DNA from: Prevotella sp. | GTDB taxonomy: Bacteria; Bacteroidota; Bacteroidia; Bacteroidales; Bacteroidaceae | Assembly (NCBI GenBank): GCA_016286585.1 | Contig: JAEETC010000016.1 | Span: 1-39,281, forward strand | DNA length: 39,281 nucleotides | Direction of reading: 5' to 3' | Shown here: positions 8,198-16,164 of the stretch, piece after piece | Numbering within the stretch: the first letter of the stretch is position 1 | Layout: every line of letters begins with the position of its first letter | Translations under genes and position numbers: made by a program | Notes under the pieces: generated by a model | What the model saw: the letters and a program-made list of their open reading frames with translations, nothing else | Database searches by the model: none | What the model was told of the DNA's origin: nothing

Positions 8198-9255
8198 AGG
8201 TCTTCCCAGAATATCGGGTCACGGGCGGGAATGTCCTTATTGACAACTTTGCCAATGATGGTCTGCTTGAACTTCGGAGGGATTCCGAGTGCAGGACGCA
8301 GCACATCGATATCCTCAGCAGTAATTACCTGCCCCTTCTTCAGCGGACGCTTGGCATAGAGACAACGGCGCTGCACAAAGACAGTCTCTCCCTCTTCTGC
8401 AACCACTTCCTTGCGTGTGGAACCCATCGCGCGCTCCACCTCACGGATGGAGTCGACCATGAACTTAAACTCCTGCGGCTCCATCGAATGAGGATGGTCG
8501 GGTCCCTTGTCAGTCTTATCAAGCGTGAAGTGTTTCTCGATGACACGACCACCAAGCACTACCGATGCCAAAGCCACCACGTGACCGGGCGAGTGGTCGC
8601 TGTAACCTGTCAGACAGTCAAAGGCACTCTGATAAGTTTTCAACACATTCACGTTGGCACTATCAATCTTCGATGGATAGTTGGTGATGCACTGCATCAG
8701 CACGAGGTCCTTATTACCTGTTTTCTCTATGGTACGCACGGCCTCGTCGATCTCAGACATTGTGGCATCGCCTGTGGCCAGCATCACGGGGATGCCCTTC
8801 TTAGCTGTATACTCCAGCATCTCCAACCAGGTAATCTCACCTGAGCCGATCTTGATGAACGGCAATTTCATGTCGGCACAGAGGTCGATGGCCTCCTTGA
8901 AATAAGGCGAGGTAGAGAAGTCGATGCCCACCTTCGCACAGTAGTCGGCCACCTCCTGGTGCCACTCGATGGGGAACTCTACATCGCGGAACACCTCCGT
9001 CACCGTACGGCCCCACGAGCCGTGAACGCCGTGAAGGGTCATCTTCGAAAAGCCACCCTCCGAGACGATACTCTCGGCCTTGAATGTCTGGAACTTGGCG
9101 CAGTCTGCACCTGCCTCTTTCGCGGCATCGATCAGGCGCTTGGCCTTGTCGAGACTGCCGTCGAAGTTACCGCCGATCTCGGCGATGAAGTAAGTGGGAT
9201 AGTCCGGACCTATCATCCGGTTCCCGATCTTAATGTTCTTGTTAAATTCTAACAT
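8194..9255 (-). CDS. NeuB-family synthase (sialic/legionaminic/pseudaminic-acid type)
   Basis: This 353-residue enzyme matches the NeuB/SpsE family, which condenses phosphoenolpyruvate with an amino sugar to make a nine-carbon sugar acid. The TIM-barrel part shows 'YFIAEIGGNFDGSLDKAKRLIDAAKEAGADCAKFQTF' near the start, 'FIKIGSGEITW' in the middle, and 'GYSDHSPG' with 'VIEKHFTLDKTDKGPDH' later. The C-terminal SAF (antifreeze-like) domain covers about 290-353 ('RRCLYAKRPLKKGQVITAEDI'). The start MLEFNK (ATG at 9253-9255) was preferred over a TTG 18 bases upstream. The next gene upstream, a cytidylyltransferase, ends 4 bases away, and DUF218 overlaps downstream. The exact sugar acid cannot be told from the sequence. 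No PseB/C/H/G, NeuC or legionaminate enzymes are in this window. Confidence 0.93.
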   Translation of the reverse strand: MLEFNKNIKIGNRMIGPDYPTYFIAEIGGNFDGSLDKAKRLIDAAKEAGADCAKFQTFKAESIVSEGGFSKMTLHGVHGSWGRTVTEVFRDVEFPIEWHQEVADYCAKVGIDFSTSPYFKEAIDLCADMKLPFIKIGSGEITWLEMLEYTAKKGIPVMLATGDATMSEIDEAVRTIEKTGNKDLVLMQCITNYPSKIDSANVNVLKTYQSAFDCLTGYSDHSPGHVVALASVVLGGRVIEKHFTLDKTDKGPDHPHSMEPQEFKFMVDSIREVERAMGSTRKEVVAEEGETVFVQRRCLYAKRPLKKGQVITAEDIDVLRPALGIPPKFKQTIIGKVVNKDIPARDPIFWEDL

Positions 9256-9259
9256 ATTT

Positions 9260-9988
9260 CTATCTTTTTGCAATCAAATCTCCTTCTTTCTGTTCGACAT
9301 CATCGTTGAGATGACTCACTTCGGGATGCTCGGCGAGCCACGCATAGATGCGCTCGTTGGCGATGGGCTTCCCGTCGTAGAGCGCCTCATAGATACGCTG
9401 GGCGAGCGCATAGTCATGATCGGTGTCCACCGTTAGACGATAACTGCCGTTCAGCGTCAGATGATACGGCACCCGCTTCACGGTGAATCGCTCAGGGTGT
9501 GTATATAAATAAGGTGTTACATGCTCACGCTCACGGTCGGAAGATGCCAGACGATAAGCCTCCTCGAGACCCTCGGCATAGAACACCTCCACACCCGTTC
9601 CCAGCGGCGCACCCTCCGACGACACATAGTCGCAGTCGTTCAAGCCCTCAATCTGACGGTCTGCCTGCAGCCAGTCCACAAAGGGATTATCACTCGTGGC
9701 GCGCACCACAATCTCCGGCTGGTACTTGTGGATGCAACCGATAAAGCGCTCCTGCACGTTATCCTCACTCCCCCGGAACGACGGAATTCCCCGTTCCTCC
9801 AGAAACTGCTCCAGTTCGTCGTTGCGCTCACCCGTCGGGATGGCGAACACCACCTTATCTATATGTTGGCTCAGACTCAGACGCTCAAACACATGTTCGG
9901 CAATCGTCTTCCCCGCCAGCGGCATGATCACCTTATCCGGCAATCTCGACGACGTCAATCGCGCCTGTACAATACACAATACTTTCAT
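9260..9988 (-). CDS. SpsF/NeuA-like cytidylyltransferase
   Basis: This 242-residue protein opens with the nucleotidyltransferase signature 'IVQARLTSSRLPDKVIMPLAGKTIAEHVFERL'. It continues with 'RGSEDNVQERF', 'VVRATSDNPFVD' and 'YRLTVDTDHDYALAQRIYEAL', as in the CTP-transferase-3 family (SpsF, NeuA, KdsB). It probably activates the sugar acid made by the neighbouring NeuB-family enzyme as a CMP-sugar. The ATG at 9986-9988 was taken as the start, one codon after a possible GTG. The gene lies 21 bases after the SDR gene and 4 bases before the synthase gene. The specificity is not readable. SpsF-type members can also be bifunctional in other species, but no glycosyltransferase domain is visible here. 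Confidence 0.9.
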   Translation of the reverse strand: MKVLCIVQARLTSSRLPDKVIMPLAGKTIAEHVFERLSLSQHIDKVVFAIPTGERNDELEQFLEERGIPSFRGSEDNVQERFIGCIHKYQPEIVVRATSDNPFVDWLQADRQIEGLNDCDYVSSEGAPLGTGVEVFYAEGLEEAYRLASSDREREHVTPYLYTHPERFTVKRVPYHLTLNGSYRLTVDTDHDYALAQRIYEALYDGKPIANERIYAWLAEHPEVSHLNDDVEQKEGDLIAKR

Positions 9989-10009
9989 CACCTTTTCACT
10001 ATTTCACCA

Positions 10010-10795
10010 TTACCAGATTGTCCAGCCGCCATCCACCTGGATGTTCTGCCCCACCACATAACGCGAGGCATCAGACGCCAGGAAGAGCACAGCGCCCTTC
10101 AAGTCCTCCGGATCACCCAGACGGTGCGACGGATTCTTGTCTCTCAGACGGTCGGCAAACACCTTGTTCTCCTGCACCTTCGGCGAGGGGAACGGCCCTG
10201 GTGAGATGCTGTTCACGCGGATGCCCCGCTCGATGAGGTACGTGCCGAAATAGCGCGTCGTCTGGATCACGCTCGCCTTTGCAGCACTGTAGTTCACCGG
10301 TATCAGCGACGCCTCGCAAGGTGGCTCATACACAGCCAGATACGGCGACACAATGCCGTACATCGACGCGATGTTCACGATCGAACCGCCCTTCTTCATA
10401 AACGGCAACACCTCACGGATGCACTTATACACGCTCCCTGCGATACCGTCGATACAGCGTGCCCAGTCGTCATCCGTCAGATCCTCCGAACGTTTGCCAA
10501 TACCTGCATACTGTGCCGCATTGTTAATCAGCACGTCGATGCTTCCTGCCTCCGTCGCCACCTCCGTAAATGCCTCACGGATGCTCGCGGAGTCCATGAT
10601 GTTGATCTTCACGAACCGGAGCTTCGTATCGGCCCCGAACACCTGAGAGAACTTCTCGAGGCTGGTTCCAGCCACATAAACGAGTGCCCCTGCATCAGCC
10701 AGTGCCTCAGTCATAGCTCTTCCCAGATGGCCACAGCCACCTGTAATCAGGGCAGTCTTGCCTTTCAGCGAAAACAATTCCAGTGTACTTGCCAT
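10010..10795 (-). CDS. SDR-family oxidoreductase (PtmA/FabG-like)
   Basis: This 261-residue short-chain dehydrogenase has a Rossmann cofactor motif 'ALITGGCGHLGRAM' (about residues 14-27), 'NIMDS' for the adenine side, 'LINNAAQYAG' (NNAA, about 87-96), a catalytic Ser in 'VNIASMYG' (about 140), 'YSAAKASV' (YxxxK, about 168) and the C-terminal 'VGQNIQVDGGWTIW'. It would oxidise or reduce a hydroxyl/keto group using NAD(P). Such enzymes (PtmA in Campylobacter) sit next to cytidylyltransferase and synthase genes in legionaminic-acid-type loci, and the same order is seen here. Its start codon overlaps the last base of the phosphatase stop codon, so the two are almost certainly cotranscribed. Confidence 0.92.
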   Translation of the reverse strand: MASTLELFSLKGKTALITGGCGHLGRAMTEALADAGALVYVAGTSLEKFSQVFGADTKLRFVKINIMDSASIREAFTEVATEAGSIDVLINNAAQYAGIGKRSEDLTDDDWARCIDGIAGSVYKCIREVLPFMKKGGSIVNIASMYGIVSPYLAVYEPPCEASLIPVNYSAAKASVIQTTRYFGTYLIERGIRVNSISPGPFPSPKVQENKVFADRLRDKNPSHRLGDPEDLKGAVLFLASDASRYVVGQNIQVDGGWTIW

Positions 10796-12060
10796 TAATT
10801 CTTATTTTTATTGCAACGGGCGGTGTAGAAGTCACGGAAGTCGGCCCAGCGATAGTAGGGATACTGTGTGGTGGACACGGGCAGACTGGCCTCACGTCCG
10901 TTGAGCAGGCACTTCACGAGGATGTCGTCAGACCCCTTCTTCCCACGATAGAACACCAGCTGCAGGTTCGAGGCCTTACCCGTCTGCCAATTCTGATAAC
11001 AGTTCTTCACATCATAAGGATCCTCGGGGTCTTTGTCTGCACCGTTGAGACCCATGAGTACGGTCAGAGGCCCAAGACAAGTGTCGTGGCCAAAACGCAA
11101 ATCGGCTATGTGGTCACTCTGTCCGGACAAGACGGCATCGGCTTTCTTGATGATATCCTCCAGAATAGGAATCATCTCATATTGAGGTCCGAACACCCAG
11201 GAATAGGAGCCGAGGTTCGACTGTTCCCATTGGGCTGCGATTTCCTCATCGGTGACAAGTCCAGCCATCATCCCTTCATGTCCGATACTCGGTAGCGATG
11301 TATAAAGGTTGATCAGGTTGCTTCCGATGTGATGAAGGTTACCTGGCAATGAATCAGTACTGGTGAACGTGCGCTTAACAATCTTATCACGCAACGACTC
11401 GTCGGTAGGAAACTTATCACGATTCTGTTCCCATCGCGGTGTAGCCTTGGGGAAGCTGTGCTTCACGGGATTCTGACGATCACTGGGTACCACACCGTCG
11501 AGGGTAAAGCGTGATGACTGTTCACGGATCTCAATCTTCGGGTTACACTGTACAAGTTCCTGACAGAACGACGACATGCTGAGCACACAACGGCCCGTAA
11601 GTGACGAAATCGCCAATACATTGCCCCCCTTCTTGAACACCTCAGGGAAGTTGTTGAACATTGTCCGGGCGATATACTGATGCTGTTCCCAACCGAGATC
11701 AGAGAGCTCACTCACACCCGTCTGTAGTTCTTCCTTCGCGGCCATGAACTTCTCATAGAATGCCTCACCCTCCTTCGTCAGCTGACCGCGCTCATGCGCC
11801 TTCGACAGCAGATTGGCCAGTTCCTGATAGAGCATCGCATTCCAATAATAGCGAGAACCATGCCGGCCGTAATGGCTGATGTAAAACGGTTTGTAGCCTT
11901 TCGGAGCCTTCGTCAACTGAGGGTTTGCAAACTGATACGGATAGTCCGTACCGTAAGCCTTACGGGGATCGGTCTTCAACTCGTCGATAGCCGTATTTCC
12001 CTGTGCCCAGGCCGCTGAGGCCACGAGTACCATGAACAAAACAGAAAACAACTTTTTCAT
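10795..12060 (-). CDS. Secreted histidine acid phosphatase
   Basis: This 421-residue protein starts at MKKLFS with a signal peptide ending in AWAQ. An upstream extension to 12111 was rejected because it would precede the signal and cross the promoter. The histidine-phosphatase branch-2 motif RHGSR is at about residues 66-70 (His67 is the phospho-acceptor), and the C-terminal 'FGHDT' HD motif is at about 325. Members hydrolyse phosphomonoesters such as phytate or sugar phosphates in the periplasm. Unusually, it is the first gene of the cytoplasmic NeuB-type unit and overlaps the SDR gene by one base. It could supply inorganic phosphate, or act on a glycan phosphate. The link to the pathway is an inference from position. 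Confidence 0.9.
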   Translation of the reverse strand: MKKLFSVLFMVLVASAAWAQGNTAIDELKTDPRKAYGTDYPYQFANPQLTKAPKGYKPFYISHYGRHGSRYYWNAMLYQELANLLSKAHERGQLTKEGEAFYEKFMAAKEELQTGVSELSDLGWEQHQYIARTMFNNFPEVFKKGGNVLAISSLTGRCVLSMSSFCQELVQCNPKIEIREQSSRFTLDGVVPSDRQNPVKHSFPKATPRWEQNRDKFPTDESLRDKIVKRTFTSTDSLPGNLHHIGSNLINLYTSLPSIGHEGMMAGLVTDEEIAAQWEQSNLGSYSWVFGPQYEMIPILEDIIKKADAVLSGQSDHIADLRFGHDTCLGPLTVLMGLNGADKDPEDPYDVKNCYQNWQTGKASNLQLVFYRGKKGSDDILVKCLLNGREASLPVSTTQYPYYRWADFRDFYTARCNKNKN

Positions 12061-12080
12061 AATGTGCAGAATTATCGCTA

Positions 12081-12088
12081 CAAAAGTA
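12081..12088 (-). promoter_or_regulatory. Candidate -7 box for the phosphatase-SDR-NeuB operon
   Basis: On the minus strand the sequence reads TACTTTTG, a match to TAnnTTTG, 20 bases before the start codon. The expected -33 position carries GTG rather than TTG, so the match is partial. This is the only good box before the eight-gene unit. Confidence 0.5.
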
Positions 12089-12137
12089 AAGAAAAAAAAC
12101 GAATAATTCACACTTTTGCAAGTTGTTTTAAATGTAT

Positions 12138-12611
12138 TTAGCTTTTACTGATGCTTTCAATACGTAGTTTCACCAGACCAGCAGGCACACGCACCTCCAC
12201 GACATCGCCAACCTTCTTATTCAGCAAAGCCTGTGCAATGGGCGACTTGATGGAGATTTTACCCGCCCTCAGGTCTGCCTCGTGCGGACTGGCTATCGTA
12301 TAGGTCATCCGGCTATTGGTTGTAAGATTCGTCATCTCCACGCGACTGAGCAGCTGAACGCTGTCCGCACCGAGACGCGACGTATCGATGACCCTTGCAT
12401 TAGCCAGAATACGCTGTTTGAAACGAATCCTGCCAAGAAGACGGGCCTGTTCACGCTTTGCAGCATGATACTCGAAATTCTCACTGAGATCACCTTTATC
12501 ACGAGCCTCGGCGATAGCATCTCTCACCTGGGGCAACTCTACACTCTCCATCTGGCGGAGTTCAGCCACGAGTTTGTCGTAGCCCTCCTGAGACATATAT
12601 TCCACACTCAT
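12138..12611 (-). CDS. greA: Transcription elongation factor GreA
   Basis: This 157-residue protein has the usual GreA length and layout. An N-terminal antiparallel coiled coil covers about residues 5-75 ('MSQEGYDKLVAELRQMESVELPQVRDAIAEARDKGDLSENFEYHAAKREQ' in essence, with the conserved acidic 'DKGDLSENFEYHAAKREQ' tip). A C-terminal FKBP-like domain ('ISIKSPIAQALLNKKVGDVVEVRVPAG') follows. GreA binds the secondary channel of RNA polymerase and stimulates cleavage of backtracked transcripts. It lies 15 bases after the SulP gene on the same strand, so it may be read from the same transcript. Confidence 0.95.
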   Translation of the reverse strand: MSVEYMSQEGYDKLVAELRQMESVELPQVRDAIAEARDKGDLSENFEYHAAKREQARLLGRIRFKQRILANARVIDTSRLGADSVQLLSRVEMTNLTTNSRMTYTIASPHEADLRAGKISIKSPIAQALLNKKVGDVVEVRVPAGLVKLRIESISKS

Positions 12612-12626
12612 AGTCCTTTTCCCGAA

Positions 12627-14342
12627 TTATGCCTTACTTGTAATCTCACGGGCGCGCTCCAGAGCGAAATTGATGTGAGAACAGATATTCTCCTCGCCAA
12701 GCATCTTATCAAAGCCAGCACGATGCAACACAGCCTGCACGGCGGGATTCACACCTGAAAGCACCACCTGGATGCCCTCACGCTGCGACATCAGACACAG
12801 GTTCGTGAGGTTATGGATGCCTGTAGAATCTACAAACGGCACCTTACGCATACGAATGATACGAACAAGTGGCTTCTGACGCTGATGGCGCAAGACTCCC
12901 ATGATCTCCTCGAAACGGTTACCAGCTCCGAAGAAATAGGGACCGTTGATCTCATAGACCTCAACACCCTCAGGGATGGTGAGATGTTCAAGGTTACCCA
13001 GCTGGAAGTCACTTTCCTCTTCCTCAGGATTGATTTCCTGAGAGATGACCTTCACGTCAGTGGTCTCAGCCATACGGCGCATGAAGAGCAAACAAGCACA
13101 GAGCAGGCCCACCTCAATGGCAATGGTGAGGTCGAAGATAACTGTCAACAGGAATGTCACCCAAAGCACGATGACATCACTCTTGGGATTCTTCAGAATG
13201 CTCATGAACGAGCGCCATCCGCTCATATTATAGCTGACGATGACGAGCACACCAGCCAGACAAGCCATGGGGATATACTGTGCCAGCGGCATGAGGAACA
13301 GGAAGATGAGCAGGAGCATAGCGGCGTGAACGATACCTGCCACAGGTGTGCGGCCACCGTTGTTGATATTGGTCATCGTACGGGCAATAGCACCCGTAGC
13401 GGGGATACCGCCAAAGATGGGCGACGCCAGATTGGCCACTCCCTGGGCAATGAGTTCCGTATTCGAGCAGTGGCGGTCACCGATGACACCGTCGGCCACG
13501 GTGGCAGAGAGCAGCGACTCGATAGCACCCAGGATGGCGATGGTGATAGCGGGTGACACGAGTCCCTTAATCACCTCCCACGACAGATCAGGCACCTGTG
13601 CCCCAGGCAGCGTGGCAGTAATCGAAAAGCGGTCACCGATGGTCTCAATACTCGTCACACCCATATACTGCTTCAGCAACAAGACGGCCACCGTCATGAG
13701 GATGATGGCAATCAGCGAGCCAGGCAGTTTCTTCAGCACATTGTTATAACGGGCTATCTTCGGCCATAGGGCGATAACGGCCACAGAGCCAATGCCGACG
13801 CCGGCACTCCACCAGTCAATCGTACAGAAACTTTCGAAATAGGCCATCCACTTCTCAATAAAGTCGGATGGAACGATGGCCATCGACAATCCCAACAGAT
13901 CCTTAATCTGCGTGGTGAAAATAGTCAGTGCGATACCACTGGTAAAGCCCACGACAATGGGGTATGGGATATACTTGATGATCGTACCCAGATGGAGCAG
14001 TCCGAACATGATGAGGAAGACACCCGCCATGAGTGTGGCAATGGTCAGGCCCTCAAAACCATATTGCTGTATAATCCCATAAATAATAATAATGAACGCG
14101 CCCGTAGGACCTCCGATCTGCACCTTTGAGCCTCCGAGTACGGAGATGATGAGACCAGCCACGATGGCGGTAATAATACCTTTCTCCGGCGTCACACCTG
14201 ACGCAATACCGAAGGCAATGGCCAACGGAAGGGCTACGATGCCCACAATGATACCTGCCAGCAGGTCAGTGGTAAACTGCCGACGGTCGTAATGCTTAAG
14301 TACCGAAAAAAGCTTCGGTCGAAATGTTAATGTCGTTGTCAT
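12627..14342 (-). CDS. SulP-family inorganic anion transporter with STAS domain
   Basis: This 571-residue membrane protein starts at MTTTLTFRPKLFSVLKHYDRRQFTTDLLAG. An in-frame extension to 14459 was rejected because it crosses the promoter region and lacks family similarity. About 11-12 hydrophobic segments cover residues 25-430, including the SulP stretches 'GIVALPLAIAFGIASGVTPEKGI' and 'NTELIAQGVANLASPIFGGIPATGAIART'. A C-terminal STAS domain (about 450-555, 'FVDSTGIHNLTNL') follows. Family members carry sulfate, bicarbonate or dicarboxylates across the inner membrane, usually with protons or sodium. The substrate is not predictable here. greA follows 15 bases downstream. Confidence 0.93.
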   Translation of the reverse strand: MTTTLTFRPKLFSVLKHYDRRQFTTDLLAGIIVGIVALPLAIAFGIASGVTPEKGIITAIVAGLIISVLGGSKVQIGGPTGAFIIIIYGIIQQYGFEGLTIATLMAGVFLIMFGLLHLGTIIKYIPYPIVVGFTSGIALTIFTTQIKDLLGLSMAIVPSDFIEKWMAYFESFCTIDWWSAGVGIGSVAVIALWPKIARYNNVLKKLPGSLIAIILMTVAVLLLKQYMGVTSIETIGDRFSITATLPGAQVPDLSWEVIKGLVSPAITIAILGAIESLLSATVADGVIGDRHCSNTELIAQGVANLASPIFGGIPATGAIARTMTNINNGGRTPVAGIVHAAMLLLIFLFLMPLAQYIPMACLAGVLVIVSYNMSGWRSFMSILKNPKSDVIVLWVTFLLTVIFDLTIAIEVGLLCACLLFMRRMAETTDVKVISQEINPEEEESDFQLGNLEHLTIPEGVEVYEINGPYFFGAGNRFEEIMGVLRHQRQKPLVRIIRMRKVPFVDSTGIHNLTNLCLMSQREGIQVVLSGVNPAVQAVLHRAGFDKMLGEENICSHINFALERAREITSKA

Positions 14343-14371
14343 ATTCTCTTGTTGACTCTGAAAACAGGGCG

Positions 14372-14379
14372 CAAAATTA
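14372..14379 (-). promoter_or_regulatory. Candidate -7 box for the SulP gene
   Basis: The minus strand reads TAATTTTG (TAnnTTTG), 29 bases before the SulP start codon. No clean -33 TTG lies 20 bases upstream. It faces a matching box for the divergent lipoprotein gene. Confidence 0.4.
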
Positions 14380-14431
14380 CTAAAAAAGCTAAAAAACGAC
14401 TTCATATGTGACAACTTATTCAAAAAAGGTG

Positions 14432-14439
14432 TAATTTTG
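14432..14439 (+). promoter_or_regulatory. Candidate -7 box for the Ala-rich lipoprotein gene
   Basis: TAATTTTG matches TAnnTTTG and lies 44 bases before the start at 14484. The -33 position is weak (GTGA in place of TTG). The gap between the divergent SulP and lipoprotein genes is only 141 bases. Confidence 0.45.
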
Positions 14440-14483
14440 TTGCCGAAAATCAAGACCATTTCGTTTAATTTAAAGAAAGCATT

Positions 14484-15020
14484 ATGAAAAAGGTTTTATT
14501 TGCAGTGGTGGCTATGATCGCCATCGGTTTCGCTTCGTGTACGAACAAACAAGCTCAGGCTCCCGCAGAGGCTGAGGGTGTGAACATTGAGGAAGTTGTG
14601 GGTGACGCCACTTCCCAGTTGCAGGCTGCCATCGACGGCGCTGATGCCGGCAAGTTGCAGACTGTGATCGATGCCATCAAGGCAAAGGCTGCCGAACTGG
14701 ACCCTGAGATTGCCAAGGAGTATATCACAAAGGTTCAGGAGTTCCTGAAGGAGAACGCCGACAAGATCAAGGCTTTCGCTGGTGAGAACGAGACTCTGAA
14801 TGCAGCTATTACCGCTCTGACTGCTGCTCCTGCCGACGCCATCGTCAGTGGATTGAAGTCTGCCGTCGGCGCTGCTGGTGATGCCGTCGAGGGTGCCGTT
14901 GAGGATGTCCAGGACGCTGCCGCCGAGAAGGCTGAGGAGATCAAGGATGCAGCTAAGGAACAGGCCGGCGAGGCTGTCGATGCTGCCGCCAACAAGGCAA
15001 AGGACGCACTGGGACTTTAA
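14484..15020 (+). CDS. Ala/Lys/Glu-rich helical lipoprotein
   Basis: This 178-residue protein has a lipoprotein signal: a hydrophobic stretch ending in 'IGFASC' with the lipid-modified Cys at residue 19. The mature part is almost entirely predicted helix, with low-complexity amphipathic repeats. Residues about 125-178 repeat an 11-residue-like pattern ('GDAVEGAVEDVQDAAAEKAEEIKDAAKEQAGEAVDAAANKA', quoted only as character). This is reminiscent of LEA-type or apolipoprotein-like helices. No catalytic motif is present. Such small lipoproteins may act as membrane-associated stress or spacer proteins; the function is unknown. The carbohydrate-binding-domain gene follows 46 bases downstream. Confidence 0.85.
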   Translation: MKKVLFAVVAMIAIGFASCTNKQAQAPAEAEGVNIEEVVGDATSQLQAAIDGADAGKLQTVIDAIKAKAAELDPEIAKEYITKVQEFLKENADKIKAFAGENETLNAAITALTAAPADAIVSGLKSAVGAAGDAVEGAVEDVQDAAAEKAEEIKDAAKEQAGEAVDAAANKAKDALGL

Positions 15021-15022
15021 TG

Positions 15023-15057
15023 TTCATTGAACATTGAAGATTGAATATTGAACATTG
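15023..15057. repeat. Heptanucleotide array, unit AANATTG
   Basis: Five in-phase 7-base units (ttcattg, aacattg, aagattg, aatattg, aacattg) fill most of the gap between the lipoprotein stop and the next start. An array with the same consensus and orientation lies at 22514-22548, directly after the porin gene. Confidence 0.85.
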
Positions 15058-15066
15058 ACATCATTC

Positions 15067-16065
15067 ATGAAACATCATCTTTTAGCACTGGCAGCTGTAC
15101 TCTTGAGCATGGCTGCCAGTGCTGCAAACTCAACTAAGACTTACACTGTGGCCGTCGTCTACGACGGCACCAAGGCCACCGTCACCATCCCCGACGCACT
15201 CTCTAATTACGTGAGTTGCCCCAGCGGAGAGTCATCACACGTCAAGATCATTCAGGCTGAGACCGTCAGCGATAAGACCACAGGCGAGATTATCTACTCG
15301 CTGAAAGGACAGTCTGAAAACGGTGAGTTCTACTTCATCGGCGACTACAAAGCAACGTTGAAGCTCGACGGGCTGACACTGGCCAATCCTGACAGTTCGG
15401 CCGTACACATCAAGGACGGCAAGCGCATCAAGGTGAGCATGTCACCCAACACGGTAAACACCCTGAGCGACGGTGTGGCCGACAGCACCTCAAAAGGCTG
15501 TTTCCACTGCAAGGGCCACACGGAGTTTGCCGGCAAAGGCACGCTGAACATCAGCAGCAAGTTCAATCACGCCGTTTTCAGTAAGGAATATGTGGAGGTG
15601 AAGAACTGCACGCTGAACATCACTGGAGCCAAGAAAGACGGCATCCACTGTAAGCAGTACTTCCTGATGATCAGCGGTGTGCTGAATATCAGCGATGTGG
15701 AAGACGACGGCATCCAGGTGGAGCTGAAGGACACCACGGTGACGGGCACCATCAAGGACCACGAGGACGAGAACAGCGGCATCTTCTATATGACAGGCGG
15801 TACGCTGAGCATCAAGAATGTCGGTGCCTACTGCATCAAGGCCGCTGGCACCATTCAGTATTCTGGTACAGGCAAGCAGGACTTCGACACGAATAACGTC
15901 AAGGAAAACGATACAGCCATCAACGATCTCGTCATCAGCCCATCACAGGATCGTCAATCCTATTACGACCTCAGCGGTCGCCGCATGCCTGACGGCGCTG
16001 CGCTGCCCCGAGGCATCTATATTGTGAAGGAAGGCGACAGGACGAGGAAAGTGATCATCAGATAA
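15067..16065 (+). CDS. Secreted carbohydrate-binding-domain (Cthe_2159/DUF4353-like) protein
   Basis: This 332-residue protein starts at MKHHLLALAAVLLSM (ATG 15067; an in-frame TTG 12 bases upstream was rejected) and has a signal peptide ending in ASAAN. The body is a repetitive right-handed beta-helix-like domain. Its short turns, such as 'GDYKATLKLDGLTLAN', 'KGTLNISSKFNHAVFSKEYVEVKNCTLNITGAKKDGIHC' and 'GGTLSIKNVGAYCIKAAG' (described as pattern), match carbohydrate-binding proteins of the DUF4353 type. The tail, with YDLSGRRM followed by a GIYIV segment and a basic end, is a common C-terminal module of secreted Prevotella proteins and may be a sorting or anchoring tail. Ligand and location are inferred. 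Confidence 0.82.
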   Translation: MKHHLLALAAVLLSMAASAANSTKTYTVAVVYDGTKATVTIPDALSNYVSCPSGESSHVKIIQAETVSDKTTGEIIYSLKGQSENGEFYFIGDYKATLKLDGLTLANPDSSAVHIKDGKRIKVSMSPNTVNTLSDGVADSTSKGCFHCKGHTEFAGKGTLNISSKFNHAVFSKEYVEVKNCTLNITGAKKDGIHCKQYFLMISGVLNISDVEDDGIQVELKDTTVTGTIKDHEDENSGIFYMTGGTLSIKNVGAYCIKAAGTIQYSGTGKQDFDTNNVKENDTAINDLVISPSQDRQSYYDLSGRRMPDGAALPRGIYIVKEGDRTRKVIIR

Positions 16066-16094
16066 TCCCACACGCATGATGGGGTTCACTGAAT

Positions 16095-16133
16095 AAAACG
16101 GGGCATTCGTTGAACGGATTTGCCCCGTTTATG
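16095..16133 (+). terminator. Terminator-like hairpin overlapping the next promoter
   Basis: A perfect 10-base stem (16096-16105 with 16121-16130, core CGGGGCA/TGCCCCG) lies 30 bases after the carbohydrate-binding gene. The T-run is short. The right arm overlaps the -33 element of the histidine kinase promoter. Confidence 0.6.
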
Positions 16134-16150
16134 CAAAATAACTATCTTTG
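16119..16150 (+). promoter_or_regulatory. Bacteroidota-type promoter for the LytS-like kinase operon
   Basis: The -33 TTTG is at 16119-16122 and the -7 TATCTTTG at 16143-16150, with 20 bases between. Transcription should start about 7 bases later, leaving a leader of only about 8-17 bases before the kinase start. Confidence 0.8.
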
Positions 16151-16164
16151 CACGTCGAATAAAA

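Noticed and set aside
9256..9273. TTG start 18 bases upstream of the NeuB-type ATG
   Set aside because: It would overlap the previous gene and adds residues not seen in the family; the ATG at 9253-9255 is 4 bases after that gene's stop.
14343..14459. Upstream extension of the SulP gene by 39 codons
   Set aside because: The added residues have no family match and would cover the candidate promoter.
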